Source: Morchella semilibera | Taxonomy: Eukaryota > Ascomycota > Pezizomycetes > Pezizales > Morchellaceae | DNA: 64,000 nt | NCBI GenBank assembly: GCA_009192285.1 | Contig: CM018604.1 | Coordinates: 1,922,001-1,986,000 of the forward strand | Direction of reading: 5' to 3' | Shown here: positions 46,984 through 59,047 of the stretch, piece after piece | How positions within the stretch are numbered: position 1 is the first letter of the stretch | How the letters are laid out: the number at the start of each line of letters is the position of its first letter | The notes under the pieces: generated by a model | The model's database searches: none | Told to the model about the DNA's origin: nothing | The model's input: only the letters and a program-made list of their open reading frames with translations | Made by a program: the position numbers and the translations under genes

Positions 46984-48927
46984 GTGATAAGTGATGAGAT
47001 AAGGAAGATTGTGAGAGGCGGAACTGGAGTTGTTGTATCAGGAAGGGGAGTGTTTGGGATGAATGAGGAGAGAGATCATGTTTTTCCTATGTCAATGCGC
47101 GCAAGAACTCTGTTTAAAAAGGGGAATGCCCCTCTCCCTTCCCAAGTTGGCTTCAGCATTTTTAAGTCTCTGTACTCAGATCCGGACATGTCTCTATCAG
47201 TAACTAACGATAGTGTGATTAATGAGAGAGGAGTGTGGGAGGAATTTGAGGGAGGTGAGGATTTTGTTAGGCTCTTCGCAAGAGGGGCTAATCAGCAAAT
47301 GGACTCAGTGTGGGAAGAGGAGAGATGGTATTGCGATGTCTGGAGATATCTCACAAAGGGAGGTAAGGTCCCCGATGATGCGGACACGCTCAGAAAGGAA
47401 GTCTTGAAGAAGGAAGCGGAACTTTACCGAGTCATCCATGGCTGCCTATACCACTATGACAGACCCAGAAGAAGGCTCATACCATGCATTCTCGAGAAGG
47501 ACGTCCGAAAGGTGCTCATGGAAGCCCATGATAGGTGCGGACATTACTCCTCATCGCAAATCATTCTCAAGCTGGACGTGAAGGCATGGTGGCCAGGAAG
47601 GAACGCGGATGTCAAAACCTACGTGGATGGATGCATCAACTGTGCCAGATATGGACCAGCTATACGTTCTCACTCACTTCAGCCTACTCTCACTTACAAA
47701 CCGTTCGATATGGTGGGAATGGACTTCATTGGGCCACTACCCGAAACGACGAATGGGTTCAAGTACATTTTCAATGTCGTGGACTATTTCTCTCGATTCT
47801 CGAAAACCTGGGCCACAAAGACTTGCACACCAGAAGATGTAATCTCGAAGCTGCAATCGTTCTTTGAGGACTTCCCCACCCCCATCTGCATCTACTCGGA
47901 CAGGGGCTCCCACTTTCACGCGAAGCAAGTTAGAGAGTTCTGCAGTCGCATGGAAATAACTTACGTATTCAGCCCAGCGGGAGCGTCGAAGTCCACGGGC
48001 ATGGTTGAGAGGAGTAACCAAGAGATTGAAAAATCACTAAAGCGCATGTGCTCAGGAGACCTCACGTCTTGGGATTTGTACCTCAGCAGAGCCACGAGGG
48101 CAGTAAACACCCGAATCATTGTGGCGCTTGGGTACACCCCCTTCCAGCTCCTATTCGGTGTTCAGCCTAGGATGCCTTTCGAGTTATCCTACCCTTCCGA
48201 GGATCTTATTGGCCTCAAGGAAAGCGTCACAGATCTCATTCATTCACAAGTTATCGAGGGTCACCCCTACAATTACAACATCGAAGAAGAAATCATCTCC
48301 CGGAATGCGGAATTGGAGAAGATGAGGGAAGACATGATATCCAGGTGGGCTAAGAAGAACGAAAAGATGAAGGAGAAGTATGACAAGGGGGTGTGTGAAA
48401 AGAAACTGCAAGTCGGGGATCTTGTGATATTATTTGACAACACGGTGGGAGCAAAGGCTAAGGGAAGCCAGAAGCTTGCAGTACAATGGCCTGGACCCTA
48501 CATCATCGCTGGAGTTGGGGGAGATCATGGAAAGTCATATAAGATTCGACACATACATGGATCAATGATACCCGGAACCCACCATGGGGATCATCTCAAA
48601 TTATTTCAACCCAGAAATGAAAAGAATCACCACTTAATGCAACCCTTTGATGAAGAGCCTCAATTGGGCCCCAGAGCTATCAGACGCCTTAGGAAACGGG
48701 CTGTGAAGAGAAGTTCCGGGTTTACTAGGACGGCAATTCTTACGAGGGACGATCGTCTACCCATGGAGGCAACGCCACCCTCCACACCAACCCAAGAAGG
48801 GGGCAGGGATCATGTCCACTTCATCAGCATTAAGCACGTTATGACGGGAGAGGGGGTAGGAATTTCATCCAAGAGTTTGGTTGAGATGAAGGAATTTTGG
48901 GAAGGGGTGGAAGGAAGGAGGGGATGA
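46984..48927 (+). pseudogene. pol: Outer Gypsy: integrase region
   Basis: HHCC zinc-binding segment (HDRCGHYSSSQIILKLDVKA... CINCARYG), then the core with DFIGPLPETT and IYSDRGSHFHAKQ and a GPY-like module (VQWPGPYIIAGVGG). There is no chromodomain, unlike the inner elements. Fossil. Confidence 0.85.
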
Positions 48928-49212
48928 AGAATCGGGAGAAAAGGGAGAGCAGGGATGAGGAGAGTTTTCATTAATTTTCATTATTTTTTTCTCTTTCTCT
49001 TTCGTTTGCTACGGATTATTGAATTTCTTCTTTTTCTTTGCTTTATTTTTACTTCAGGGGGAGGATTAGCAACGAGGGATGAGGAAGTGCAGATCGAAGA
49101 TTATTAAGGGATGTTAGGCAAAGGTGCAGTTTCACTGGAGGGCGTTTGATGTGACGGGGAGATTGTTGAGAGGAACGCGGGGTCGCGACATATTTTTATG
49201 AAAGAGGGGACT

Positions 49213-49400
49213 TGTAACTTTCCAGTCTAACCTCATTTGTTTTAGCTTATCTTGGCAGAGGAAACGGTGGACAGTTGGGGGTGATAAAAGAGTCATCGTG
49301 TGGGGGGAACTCTTCTTGTCTTTTTAGGTCTCTCATCTGATAAGAACTTTACTACTCAGTAATCCATCTTTGCACTATAACGTGATTGCATAAATTCTGT
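49213..49400 (+). repeat. 3' LTR of the outer Gypsy element
   Basis: 188 bases identical by eye to 29350-29537, followed by the CTTGT target duplication. Confidence 0.9.
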
Positions 49401-49405
49401 CTTGT

Positions 49406-51535
49406 ACCTGTACCTATAACAACCCTAACCCACATGCACTTCCAATAACAACTTGGACGACTACATACATGTATACACGCAAATACATGTGCACATACAA
49501 AATGCCTCAAAGAGGCCGGAACCCTGGCACTTGACATTCTCTTCCCTGGGCCCAACAGAGAGTCACTAGTCTGTAATCGTTTTCTGTCAATAGACCCGGC
49601 ACGGTGCTGATAAAGCATTTCAAAGCATGCATTCAGCGCCAGCTCTGGCATTATTCACCGCCTTCATCTTAGCCTCACTCAACGACACTTTCTCCTTTGG
49701 TTCACCAAGAGGTTCCTTAGTTTCTCCGTTCATCGAAATGTTCTTTCGGAACCACCTAGAAAATATTGAATTAGCTAGGAAAATGTCAAGAATTACCCGA
49801 GCCGGCACCAACAGGTAGTAATCCTAGCTGCCACTTAATGATCCCGATATCGCCCTTCATTTTACCAATATCCTCAACCACAATTTAGGTAAGTACATAC
49901 ATGTAGGTACATGTACATACCAGTGGGTTTTTGCCAAGAGTGTTGGACTGCCTCGGCATGAGCCGGGTCATAGTTTATCACTCGAGTAGCGAGACTTCAC
50001 GCCCCTTCTTCTTGTCATCACCTTGTAGGTGATTACGAGACAATATAAGCTACACTCAGAGCTTCACCCTAATTGATGTGGAATCCCGATATCTAAAGCC
50101 AGCTACGGGTATTTCAAAGGCTAAAGCGCTTTATGCCGTATGTCCGAATCCGTGTTCCGAGGAAGTCTAAAGTGGCCTTTTATATGCATGGAGCTGATCG
50201 GTGTACCCCGATAGATCAGCTCCCCTCCGTACCTAGTGTATATACGCCATATACCTGGCCCTGTGGGCTTTTTATGTGGCAAGGAAACCTCCACATATCC
50301 ACATCTCATTGCTTCAAAGCGCCTTTTCTTTCCTCCCTCGTTAGGGGACGTTTCGGACTTAGAAGATCTAGTAATTTTCAGCCTATTTTTTCGTACAATA
50401 GAGCGTTTTGGCAGCACCCAGGTTTTCAGGTTTTGAGCTCAAATTTTGAGCTCTTGGCGGCCTATCCACACCAAAAACCGGTCGCCAAGAACTAAAAATT
50501 TAGACTCAACGCTAATGCCCTATTACGGACCCCGAAATACAAGGATAAGCATTGCATCACAAGTTGTGTAACCTTACGGTAGTCCCAATCTCTTGCTTTC
50601 GTTTTTTGATGGGCTGCGCCTCTGTTTAGATGCTCTTAGGCTAAGCCAGTCTATAACCCTGGACCCAATCCTCAGCAGCGGTTAGTATTGCTTGCTTATC
50701 TGAGAAGAACATTCACCTCCTCTGTGAGCCTGGGTGGACAAAAAAGCCCTTGGTTTTCGTTATCTTGTCTATCGAAATTACTGTCAGAATCCTCATCGCG
50801 AAGCTAGAATGTTTCCCTTTTTTTTTATGGAGAAGGTTTGCATGTCTATATTAAGTAGATTAGTTTCTGGTTGGGGCAAGCGACTCAAAGTGATTATACT
50901 ACACCATCTGGGACTGGGGCACCTAGTCTTGTAGTCCTATGGTCGCACGTATTTGGGAATGGGGGTAAAATGAGCTTATGTGAATACGGCGTAACAAGTA
51001 ATTTATCCAGTTTAGACACGTATCAGACGATATTGGCCCGTTCGCCTCACGGTGTTCTTCGATTCTTTTATGAACTCAGGCTACCCTATTAGGAGGGTCG
51101 CTCTTATTTGCCGCTGTACGAGTATATTAGGATAGTGCACATAGCATTGTCTATTCCGGGGCCTTCTTATTAATAATAGTAGGGCTAGGATCTTCAATTG
51201 GGATCATAATTCTTTAGTCTGGTCTTGTGATTGTATAGCTCTTTGGTGGTATTAAGGAAGTCATCTGCCCCTAAAGGTCAATCGAAACTATTTAGCCTAG
51301 TTAAAAACCAGGTATTGCTTACCCCAAGACAAGATATTAGAGAGATAATTTACTAAACCACTAGGTTCCCAGGGAAAGGCGATTCGGTTCTATTAGGTAA
51401 TTTATTCTGGTGCCTTTTGAGAGAAATGTAGTTATAGTTCCCTGTACATACATGTAGGTACATACAAGTTTTGATGTGTTGCCAAGGAGATCGATCTTTC
51501 CACAAATGGGGGGCTCATAAACTACAACGACACAA
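49406..51535. other. Gene-poor region with small inverted repeats
   Basis: No gene is supported. A perfect 10-base inverted repeat (GGAGCTGATC/GATCAGCTCC) lies at about 50190-50223. Another (TTGGCG/CGCCAA) is at about 50454-50486. An open stretch near 50871-51092 (MSLCEYGVTSNLSSLDTYQT) has reasonable composition but no family I can name. It may be a relic. Confidence 0.3.
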
Positions 51536-51544
51536 ACAAAAGCA

Positions 51545-51710
51545 TCGTGGCGTGGCCTAGTGGTAATACACTGGGCTTCGTCATATGACCACGACAGGTT
51601 CAAATCCTGGTGGGAGCAGTGATGAGAAAGCCCAACATGGTAGCGACGCTCTTGAGGGATGACTACTTCTTCACATAAGTCTTTTGTTGCCGGCTTTTTT
51701 TATCATTTAA
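51545..51710 (+). mobile_element. tRNA-derived SINE-like sequence
   Basis: An A-box-like TGGCCTAGTGG and a B-box GGTTCAAATCC lie about 45 bases apart, the spacing of an internal RNA polymerase III promoter. The two halves of the would-be acceptor stem do not pair and the anticodon arm does not fold, so it is not a working tRNA. Non-tRNA sequence continues to an oligo(dT) terminator-like run (CTTTTTTTATC) at about 51695-51705. This is the layout of a fungal SINE. Confidence 0.55.
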
Positions 51711-51774
51711 CCGCGAGTTATGCAACATAGACAAATCCTCTCTCCACGGTACGTGGTTGCGGGGCGCAAAAGGA

Positions 51775-52090
51775 TGTACATGTAATCTAGTACATAGTAG
51801 ATAGATGTAATCTACATGTAGTACATAGTAGATAGATGTAATCTACATGTAGTACATAGTAGATAGATGTAATCTAGTACATAGTAGATAGATGTAATCT
51901 AGTACATAGTAGATAGATGTAATCTAGTACATAGTAGATAGATGTAATCTAGTACATAGTAGATAGATGTAATCTAGTACATAGTAGATAGATGTAATCT
52001 AGTACATAGTAGATAGATGTAATCTAGTACATAGTAGATGTAATCTAGTACATACATGTAGTAGATACATGTAGTACATGTAGATAGTAG
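51775..52090. repeat. Minisatellite, 11 copies, 25-base unit (31-base variants)
   Basis: The unit GTAATCTAGTACATAGTAG plus ATAGAT repeats in tandem. Early copies carry an extra ACATGT giving 31 bases, and the last copies are shorter. Eight to nine central copies are identical by eye. Confidence 0.92.
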
Positions 52091-52239
52091 AAGACATGTA
52101 GGCTGACGCTAAGCTAATAAGTCCCCCAACGCACGCATGCACGCAGAGCACACCTAGCCTATTTTACTCTCTCACAGGATATAACATAATCCGCTTACCT
52201 ATGGCTTGTAGTACCAAGAAGAGAGTGGGATCACTACTA

Positions 52240-52400
52240 GCAATGCGATAAGAATACCGAATTTGTACAGTACTCTTCCTCCAATGCCGATTTAATTCGG
52301 TATTCGTCACTAAATTCCGTAGTCATGATATATGTACATGTAGTGATATTACCCCGTTTTTCATACTGTAATTAGCGGGGTAATACCAACGATCCTTCAA
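52240..52400. repeat. Two adjacent perfect short hairpins
   Basis: GAATACCGAATT pairs with AATTCGGTATTC (about 52252-52305), and TATTACCCCG pairs with CGGGGTAATA (about 52348-52386). Their function is unknown. Confidence 0.7.
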
Positions 52401-54246
52401 AAAGTGGTAATTAAAGCGAATTTATGAAATAGTGGCGTCGGATGGTATGTACGACAGAGTCCCCATGCAATCAAAAGTAAAATACAAAATAATACATACC
52501 TTCTTAAGTTGAGTTGTAGATATGGCGGAGTAAAAGGCTGATGAGGCACTTCCTGAGTGTTTTTCGTTGCGTAGCGGTGTGATGATTCTTAAATATGTGG
52601 GAGCCGCTTCTATAAAATATATGTGCTACATGCATGTATTCCTACAAGTAATCGATCCCTCTATACTGGAACCTTTTAGGGTACATGTACATACTAGTAT
52701 CTGCCGCTGTAATGAGATGAAGTCCATCACTCTTGCTCATTTCATAGTGAAACCATATATAGGGTAGATACATGTAGCTAGTCCCCGATATCCCCGGGCT
52801 CATCTCCCTAACATGCTTGCTATTGAGCAAATCAGTACCTACATCTACATTTTTCAGTGATGGACACTTACATGTATGTATATGCTACCGAGTGATATTT
52901 CGTGATCACAGTTTCTTCGCCGGTAACATCGTTTTTAAGTTTTAGTGATGCAGGAACGGTCTCAAGCATGGATATGCCACGATAACAAAACATCTAATCA
53001 AATTGAAGTAAATCTTTTCAGCCGCAACATCCTTCTCAGTGATTTGGTAGACGGAAGATCCACGTGTATGGAAGGCTTGGCACTCATTCAAAGGCAACCA
53101 TAGGAGCCCTAGACTGCAATTGTCTGAGGAGTTCAAACGTCCAGGCTCGGAACTGGAATAGGTAGTGATGTTGAACGTTTCATATCTTGGGATAGATTCT
53201 CGGCTATTTAGACGTGGCAGTGCAATTCAGAAGCAGGAAAATCGATCACCCTGCAGCACCAACCCTGTAGAAGGTTAACTTCACAAATAACCTTCGAGGC
53301 TCGTCACAAAGAGTGCCCTCCCTGCACATACGTCAGCAGAAGCATGGCGGCTATCCATTCGCTAGAAAGTAATGGCTCTCATGTCTCGAAACGTGTGATA
53401 GGGTAGACAAAACAATAGAATTGCGCGCAAGGCTCTTTTGAAGAGCGTCGTCCATCTTCTCTTTTTCATCTCCATCACACTCCATCGAACCTCACTCAGC
53501 CTTATAGATACGACTCTTCTTCCACACCATACCCTGTGTTTCTAAAGAACGCGTCGCCTTTATCTACACAAGGATTGCCAAGCCACAATCATTCACCTTG
53601 CGCCCTGCGACGATTGCGACGAGTGTGACGACAGCCAGATATATCCTACCCGATCACGAATCAGATAGTTCTGCAGTACTACTGCTCGTGCCCGTATTCA
53701 TTTCACATACGCCCTATCTACCAGAGAAAAGCTACATACTTTATCGTGTGTTGCGATAGTCCAAGAAGATTACATTGTACTATCAGTCAGTTTTCTTTTT
53801 CGCCTTTTTATTTTCTTGCTGCGGGACAGGTGTCGTGGTGATCTGCTGACCCTCGGAGTGAAGTAATTTGTATTCCCAGCTATCGACAGCTTCATACTAA
53901 ACTCTACTTATTTTAGGGTGGGTCCTTACATTTTAGCGGCAGACATTCCCGTGGTTCAACGCAAAAGCAAGGCAAGACATAGACTAACAAGCAAGAAAGC
54001 TACATAGTACTTATACTTAGTATAACTTGTGCTACATCCTACCTCTACTCCCTCTTCCACTCTTCCCCCACCTTTGTTCTCCTCCTCCCCCTCATATTTC
54101 TCGGTGATCCTTCTTCTCCTTCCGTTAACGTCACGAATCTCAGCTTCCCATACAAGGCCGAACACAAAGAATAATTAGGCTTTAAAACAGACCCCAATCT
54201 CATCGCAAGCTTTAATTAGGAGGAACCTCTCTCCAAGATCGTAGTC
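52401..54246. other. Upstream region of the MARVEL gene
   Basis: No intact gene. Pyrimidine-rich tracts at about 53455-53535 and 54040-54125 look like fungal promoter sequence. The second lies directly before the MARVEL start. A short stretch at 53930-53990 resembles exon 3 of that gene. Confidence 0.35.
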
Positions 54247-55239
54247 ATGCAGTTCAACGCAATCCTCACTCTCAGAATAATTCAAGCTCTACTGGCAATT
54301 ATCGTGCTGGCACTGTCGGCCTACGTCATTAATGCCTTTAGCCCTACCGCGATTGACTCAGCAAATTTCTTATTGTTTAACGTATGCGCATTTCCGTCTT
54401 TCTACCCTCGCTTCGGCAGTCTGTGCAAAGTCTGTGCGGGGAGCCTCCGTACGCGAGGAACAGACATCTGAGCTTTGTTTTAGCTACTTACATAAAGAGA
54501 AAACTAATTATGGATGCCTGCGGATAGTCAATCTGGTCTTTTGTTGCTTTAGGATATCTCGTTGCTACTCCGATGTTTTTCCCGAACTTTCATAACCGCT
54601 GGGGTGTTCTCGGAGTTGAAGCCATTACTATGGTTTTCTGGTACGAGCTATCTGAAACACTGGCTAGAGGGGCTGCTAGTTAACATTGAATGTCTAGGTT
54701 TGCAGGATTTATTGCCTTAGCAGCAGATATTCCCTCATTTCGCTGCGTCGGTCCTTATAAATGCGCGATCGGGGCTTCGAAAGCAGCAGCAACTTTTGGG
54801 GCCTTTGCATGGTACGTCATTACCCCCCTCCCCCCCATGTCGCTCCCGGGGTCCCACTAATAAATCCTCCGATAGGCTTGCATGGCTAGGAACGCTTGGA
54901 ATGGTTGTGAACGCCTTGATTAAGCACAGGAAAAGCGACCCAGCAACGTCAGACGGCAATGAAACAGGTATAACTAACCCAACTGGTGCCCCGGGCGGCG
55001 CTGCTGTTCTCCCTTCTGGTACGGATGTTGAAATGAATGGTGGGTCACAGTTTGAGAAATACGAACAACAACAGCCCTCCGAGGCACCGCATCTACCACA
55101 ACTCTCGGAGCTGGGTGGTGATGAGGGACACCAAAGCGGAGTTTATGGACATCCGCCTATTGATGGCAGTGGAACGTTGGAAATGCCAGATGTTAGCCAG
55201 TATGGGGGAAATGTTACTCATGTTGAACAGGAGCGATGA
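54247..55239 (+). CDS. MARVEL-domain membrane protein
   Basis: This is a small four-helix membrane protein of the fungal MARVEL group (relatives of Nce102-type plasma-membrane organisers). Exon 1 from 54247 reads MQFNAILTLRIIQALLAIIV, the first membrane helix. A later exon gives GYLVATPMFFPNFHNRWG and AITMVFWFAGFIALAADIP, then CVGPYKCAIGASKAAATFGA and WLGTLGMVVNALIKHRKS. Introns are near 54380-54552 (exact donor uncertain), 54641-54700 and 54812-54875; the last two joins are in frame. The C-terminal 100 residues are cytosolic, polar and disordered (Gln/Pro/Gly-rich), ending THVEQER at 55239. Membrane localisation is certain from the helices; a role in membrane domain organisation is inferred from the family. 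Confidence 0.82.
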
Positions 55240-56860
55240 ATAACCTTTAGGCTTTTTTTTTTTCTTTCCCCTTGCTGCACCTTTTTCATTTTCATTTTTT
55301 TGCTTTTACTTTTCAACCTGCGATCTCTTAATGGGTGGGCTTTATATCAGGTTTTTCTGGGCTTTGGGGTGTTTTCTTTTTTGCAATTCATAAGCGGATT
55401 AAAGCCTTGTATAGGTATGGGGGGGGGGGATTTGATTGTTAGGGAGTGTTCCCCGGGTTTCTAAATTTCATGTTTTTTTTCCCTCCTTCGTCAATCATAC
55501 CTTCTCTTTTATTACGACAATTCTCAGTATATTGGAGCAATGGCCTAATACGTCTGTGATCTCATCCACAACTTTTCCTTCTCTAGCTATAACAAATCGG
55601 AAGAGGCCTTCTCACGGTCTTAATATAAAATGCACTATATAGCAAGCGGAGCCATTCACACACACTTTCCTTTGCCTAGCAAGCAAAATTGACGCATGGC
55701 ATACCTGATTTATCTTTTGAAAAACGTTGAACTACATGTACATGTACATTGCCAGGTGGATTTCCACAATCATCGGACGTTGAATCGAGGATACATGTAT
55801 CTATAGTTATTTTTAACTATTATCTAAGGGTGCCTGCTTCCCCCGGATCACTGCATAATGTCATTTAGAACCGCATGTGATACAGGCCTCTACACCCAAT
55901 TGTCTGCGATCAGTTAGAGCACATACAATACCCAGTAAGCAGCCGAGTGACTGGACAGGGTGGTCAGGCACGGGAGCCCCGTTGGCTGCCTAGGTGCTTC
56001 AATGAAAGAGAAGGGTCTGCCCCACCCGGACAGCATTTTCAGCGGTTCTCTAGATGATCCCGGGACTGACTTGATTATGCCTGCATCCAGCGCACGGTGC
56101 GGCGAGAACCTGGGTGATTATGAACGCGCAAAACCCCTAGTCAGTCGATTTCGACCATGTGCCACCGCATCTTCATCCTCAAGGACATCCGTTCCCGCCG
56201 CAAAGTCCTCGACCGCGACACATCTAACCGGTCGGAGAGGGCTAGTACTCGCATACATGTATGTAGAATTACTTAGTTCCTGTACCAATAATCATTGGCC
56301 CCCCTTAACGTGCGTTTCGCTTGGCGTTCTTGCCTCACTTGGGTGGTGAGACTTGTGGCGCGCTGGGTAGGGTTGTCAGGTGTGAGGCTGATGAGGGTCG
56401 TCGAATTAAGGTTTTTGCACGATGGGGGTGTGTGCGCCATTCACGTGCGCTGGTCAGCCCCTAATTTACATCGTTCTTGAGGCTACGGCCCTGCTGTGGA
56501 AATTGGCATGTGGCGGCCGGACATGTAGACTTTTAAAGTTAGATTTTTTCTTTTTCCGGGAATGATGGAGGTGCATGTTTTTGGATATATCGTGGGGACA
56601 ATGGAATTCGGTGGTGGGAACAAAGACAATGAGGAGAAGTAGGCCTACGCCGAGTTATGGAAATAACCAAGAACGGCCATTATCCCATAATTCATTGTCA
56701 CCCACACCACGGGAGGAAACAAAGGGCCCCTATTGAAACTAGCTCCCTTGTTCTCCATCCGCAATAAAACCTCCTCTGCCTACCACTAAACAGTATCACT
56801 AAATTGTGCCATCTCAGTTTCCCACAAGATAGCTCTTTTTCTTCCAACATAAAACCAATC
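55240..56860. other. Intergenic region, T-rich 3' flank then weak relic sequence
   Basis: T-rich sequence (55250-55310) follows the MARVEL stop and suits a 3' untranslated region. No gene is supported. The open frame at 55960-56349 has no recognisable domain. Confidence 0.35.
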
Positions 56861-57489
56861 ATGACAGACAAAGCAGCCGCCAGCACGCCGAAAGCGATAG
56901 TAGCACAGGCGGCTGCTCTACGTGCTGCGCGCAAGGTCACGTCCGCCGCGTTTGAGAATAGCAGTACAGCATTGGTTACGTCGACAAAGAAGCGAAAGCA
57001 TGAGGATGGTGTGGATTCCGGGGCATCGGACGTGGGGAGTGGATCAGGGTCAGAAATTGATTCATCAGATGAAGAGAGAGAGCAGCGTAGTGTATGTTTT
57101 TCCATTCCCACTCGTTCTAGCCGGTTCTCGGGCATTAATTCTGGGATAATTTCCGGGTCGGGCTTGTAACCTACACAACCCGCTGTGCTGTGAGCTAATG
57201 AACTGCACCACAGCTTGTCACCTCCGCCACGGTAAAGAACATCTACATCAAACTCGAGGAGTTGGAGCAGACAATTGAAAACGAGCTCAAGCCGTTAGCA
57301 TATGCAACATTGGAACGCTTGGAAAAGCTAGAGGCCCTCATTAAAGAGGAGCGATTCGAAGCGGAGGCCCCCGACTACCTGGAGTCGCCGGGGCAGCGGG
57401 AGAGGGAAGTGGTGACGGGAATGGGGTGGGGTGATCAGGCAGAGAGGAAGTTGAAGAGGGTCAGAAGAGTGACGAGGGAGACTTTTTGA
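56861..57489 (+). CDS. Small acidic/coiled-coil protein of unknown function
   Basis: Two exons (56861-57091 and 57214-57489, 122-base intron) give a 168-residue protein starting MTDKAAASTPKAIVAQAAAL. After an Ala-rich helix comes a basic patch (TKKRKHEDG) that could be a nuclear signal. A Ser/Asp/Glu stretch (SGSGSEIDSSDEEREQ) resembles casein kinase 2 sites. The second exon is a coiled coil (NIYIKLEELEQTIENELKPL, TLERLEKLEALIKEERF) ending in a basic tail (AERKLKRVRRVTRETF). I do not recognise the family. The intron with good borders, codon composition and domain-like layout support a real gene. The start is the ATG after a leader of about 60 bases of open frame; an upstream ATG at 56804 is possible. 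Confidence 0.65.
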
Positions 57490-59047
57490 AATTGCTTTTG
57501 TTGTTCAGAGGCGGGGTGGGTGAGTGTTACGAACGGTGCTTGTGGGATGCAGAATAAATATAATTACTTGTATTTTTTTGGTTGCTTTTTATGGCCGCAG
57601 TATTGCTAAAAATTGAATTTGAATAAACACACTAGAGCCACTACATGTACCTAGTTCCCACATGGATGTATGGATTCAGATCATGGTCTGTGCGTACGCA
57701 GATCAGCGACAGCGATAACGCAACCAACAGTGGAGAGAGGAGAATCCGGAGGGGGCGAAAGGTATTGATTACCGCGAATAAGCATCAATTACCGACTTGG
57801 CAACGCATGCACTTTCTTTCTCTCTCTCTCTCGATCTCTCCGACATGTGTAAAGGTCCTAGAGCGAGACTCTTTTCACAGGAATAATATTCGAACTATTT
57901 CGACCAGCTACCACCTACATTGAGTCATTATGAAGTATCAATCAATTACATTGAGTCATGGATTATCACTCGTAATCAACTGCCCCTAGTGCACACATAA
58001 CTCATTCCTCCAACTCGTTTCGCTTAAGATCTGGAAATCTGGAGCTCTATCTAGCCTAGGTCTTGCAACGTCCCACAAAGAAGGTGATATTGGGAGTCCG
58101 GCCGACTACATGGAGCTTAAAATATTGTGATATCGTCATGATCTAGGCACGAAACGTGATAAGCGAGCACGAAGTTAAGAGCTCCTTTTTCCGCGGGACC
58201 CACGTACAAATATTTTCTTGGTTCTTTCGAGTTCAAAACAGAACAGAAATAGCTACACGAATCAACCCCCCTTCTACAGAATTACCCACCAGCATAAATA
58301 TAACCACTCCGTTGCAGCAGCAACACCACATCAATACAACAAACGACGTAGCACCGTTACCCCTGGTCATCTATTAATGAATTAAACAAAAAAAACCTGG
58401 TCATTTGCCCGAGTGATGCTCGGTGATGGGGACCGCAGTCTTGGCGATTATCACGTGCAGGATGCGTGGAAGGGACCCACGACAACCCGCGAGACATCAT
58501 CATCAGTAAGATGCAAGATCAGAGACGTCCCCACTTCGTCCCCACTTCCATTACAGAAGGCAATTAATCCCCTCAATTCCGATGTGTGTACAGTAAACAA
58601 TTAAGGGCTTCACTTATCATCGTCACCATGTAGTGGGGCATAAATGCCAATAGAAATGCGCGTGACCCGATACAAACTACAGTAAGCCTCTGCATGCCAA
58701 ATTTCCTCCACACAAGCTCCCTCGATCAGCTCTCCTCCCCTCCTCCCCATCGACATCCTCCTCTTAGCAATCTCTCAATCCTTAGGCCTCATCTTACATA
58801 CCCGCTTCTTCCCCTTCTTTGTCTAGTTTGACCCCTTTTCATCACCACCAGGCTGCGAGTCGGCTTAGGTACCGGCCACCTCTGCTGCTGCTGCAAGCCG
58901 CGTAATAGTTAAAGCCTTCTCTCTTACTCTTCTACCAACGTCAACACCATTACGTTCAATCTCACCATAAAATCAATAGCACTGCCCAACAAGAATGAGA
59001 ATTAATCTACAACTACACATACCACCACAACTACTCTGATCAATACA
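57490..59047. promoter_or_regulatory. Intergenic region ending in a CT-rich promoter
   Basis: A TCTC dinucleotide run is near 57815-57833. From about 58710 to 58990 the plus strand is rich in pyrimidine tracts (CTCCCCTCCTCCCC, TTACTCTTCT), as expected for the promoter and leader of the CDC1/TED1-type gene. No other gene is supported. Confidence 0.45.

Larger units (their letters stand above)
29350..49400 (+). mobile_element. Gypsy (Ty3-type) LTR retroelement, outer member of a nest
   Basis: It is bounded by 188-base LTRs that look identical and by perfect CTTGT target duplications (29345-29349, 49401-49405). A likely primer binding site (TGGTGCTCTGACTCGG) starts at 29537 and a polypurine tract (AAAGAGGGGACT) precedes the 3' LTR. 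The order is gag, zinc knuckle, protease, reverse transcriptase, RNase H, integrase, all on the plus strand, about 7.7 kb without the two Gypsy elements inserted in it. It is interrupted by those two insertions and otherwise shows perhaps one or two breaks. LTR identity implies a recent insertion. Confidence 0.9.

Noticed and set aside
51545-51620. Functional tRNA gene
   Set aside because: A and B boxes are present, but the acceptor halves do not pair and the anticodon arm is not formed. A SINE-like head fits better.
51775-52090. CRISPR-like array
   Set aside because: The units are directly adjacent with no unique spacers and the host is a eukaryote. It is a minisatellite.
54735-54959. Minus-strand frame over the MARVEL gene
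   Set aside because: Antisense shadow of the spliced plus-strand gene.
55960-56349. 129-codon plus-strand gene
   Set aside because: Compositionally unremarkable, no domain, no intron support and in a relic-rich stretch.
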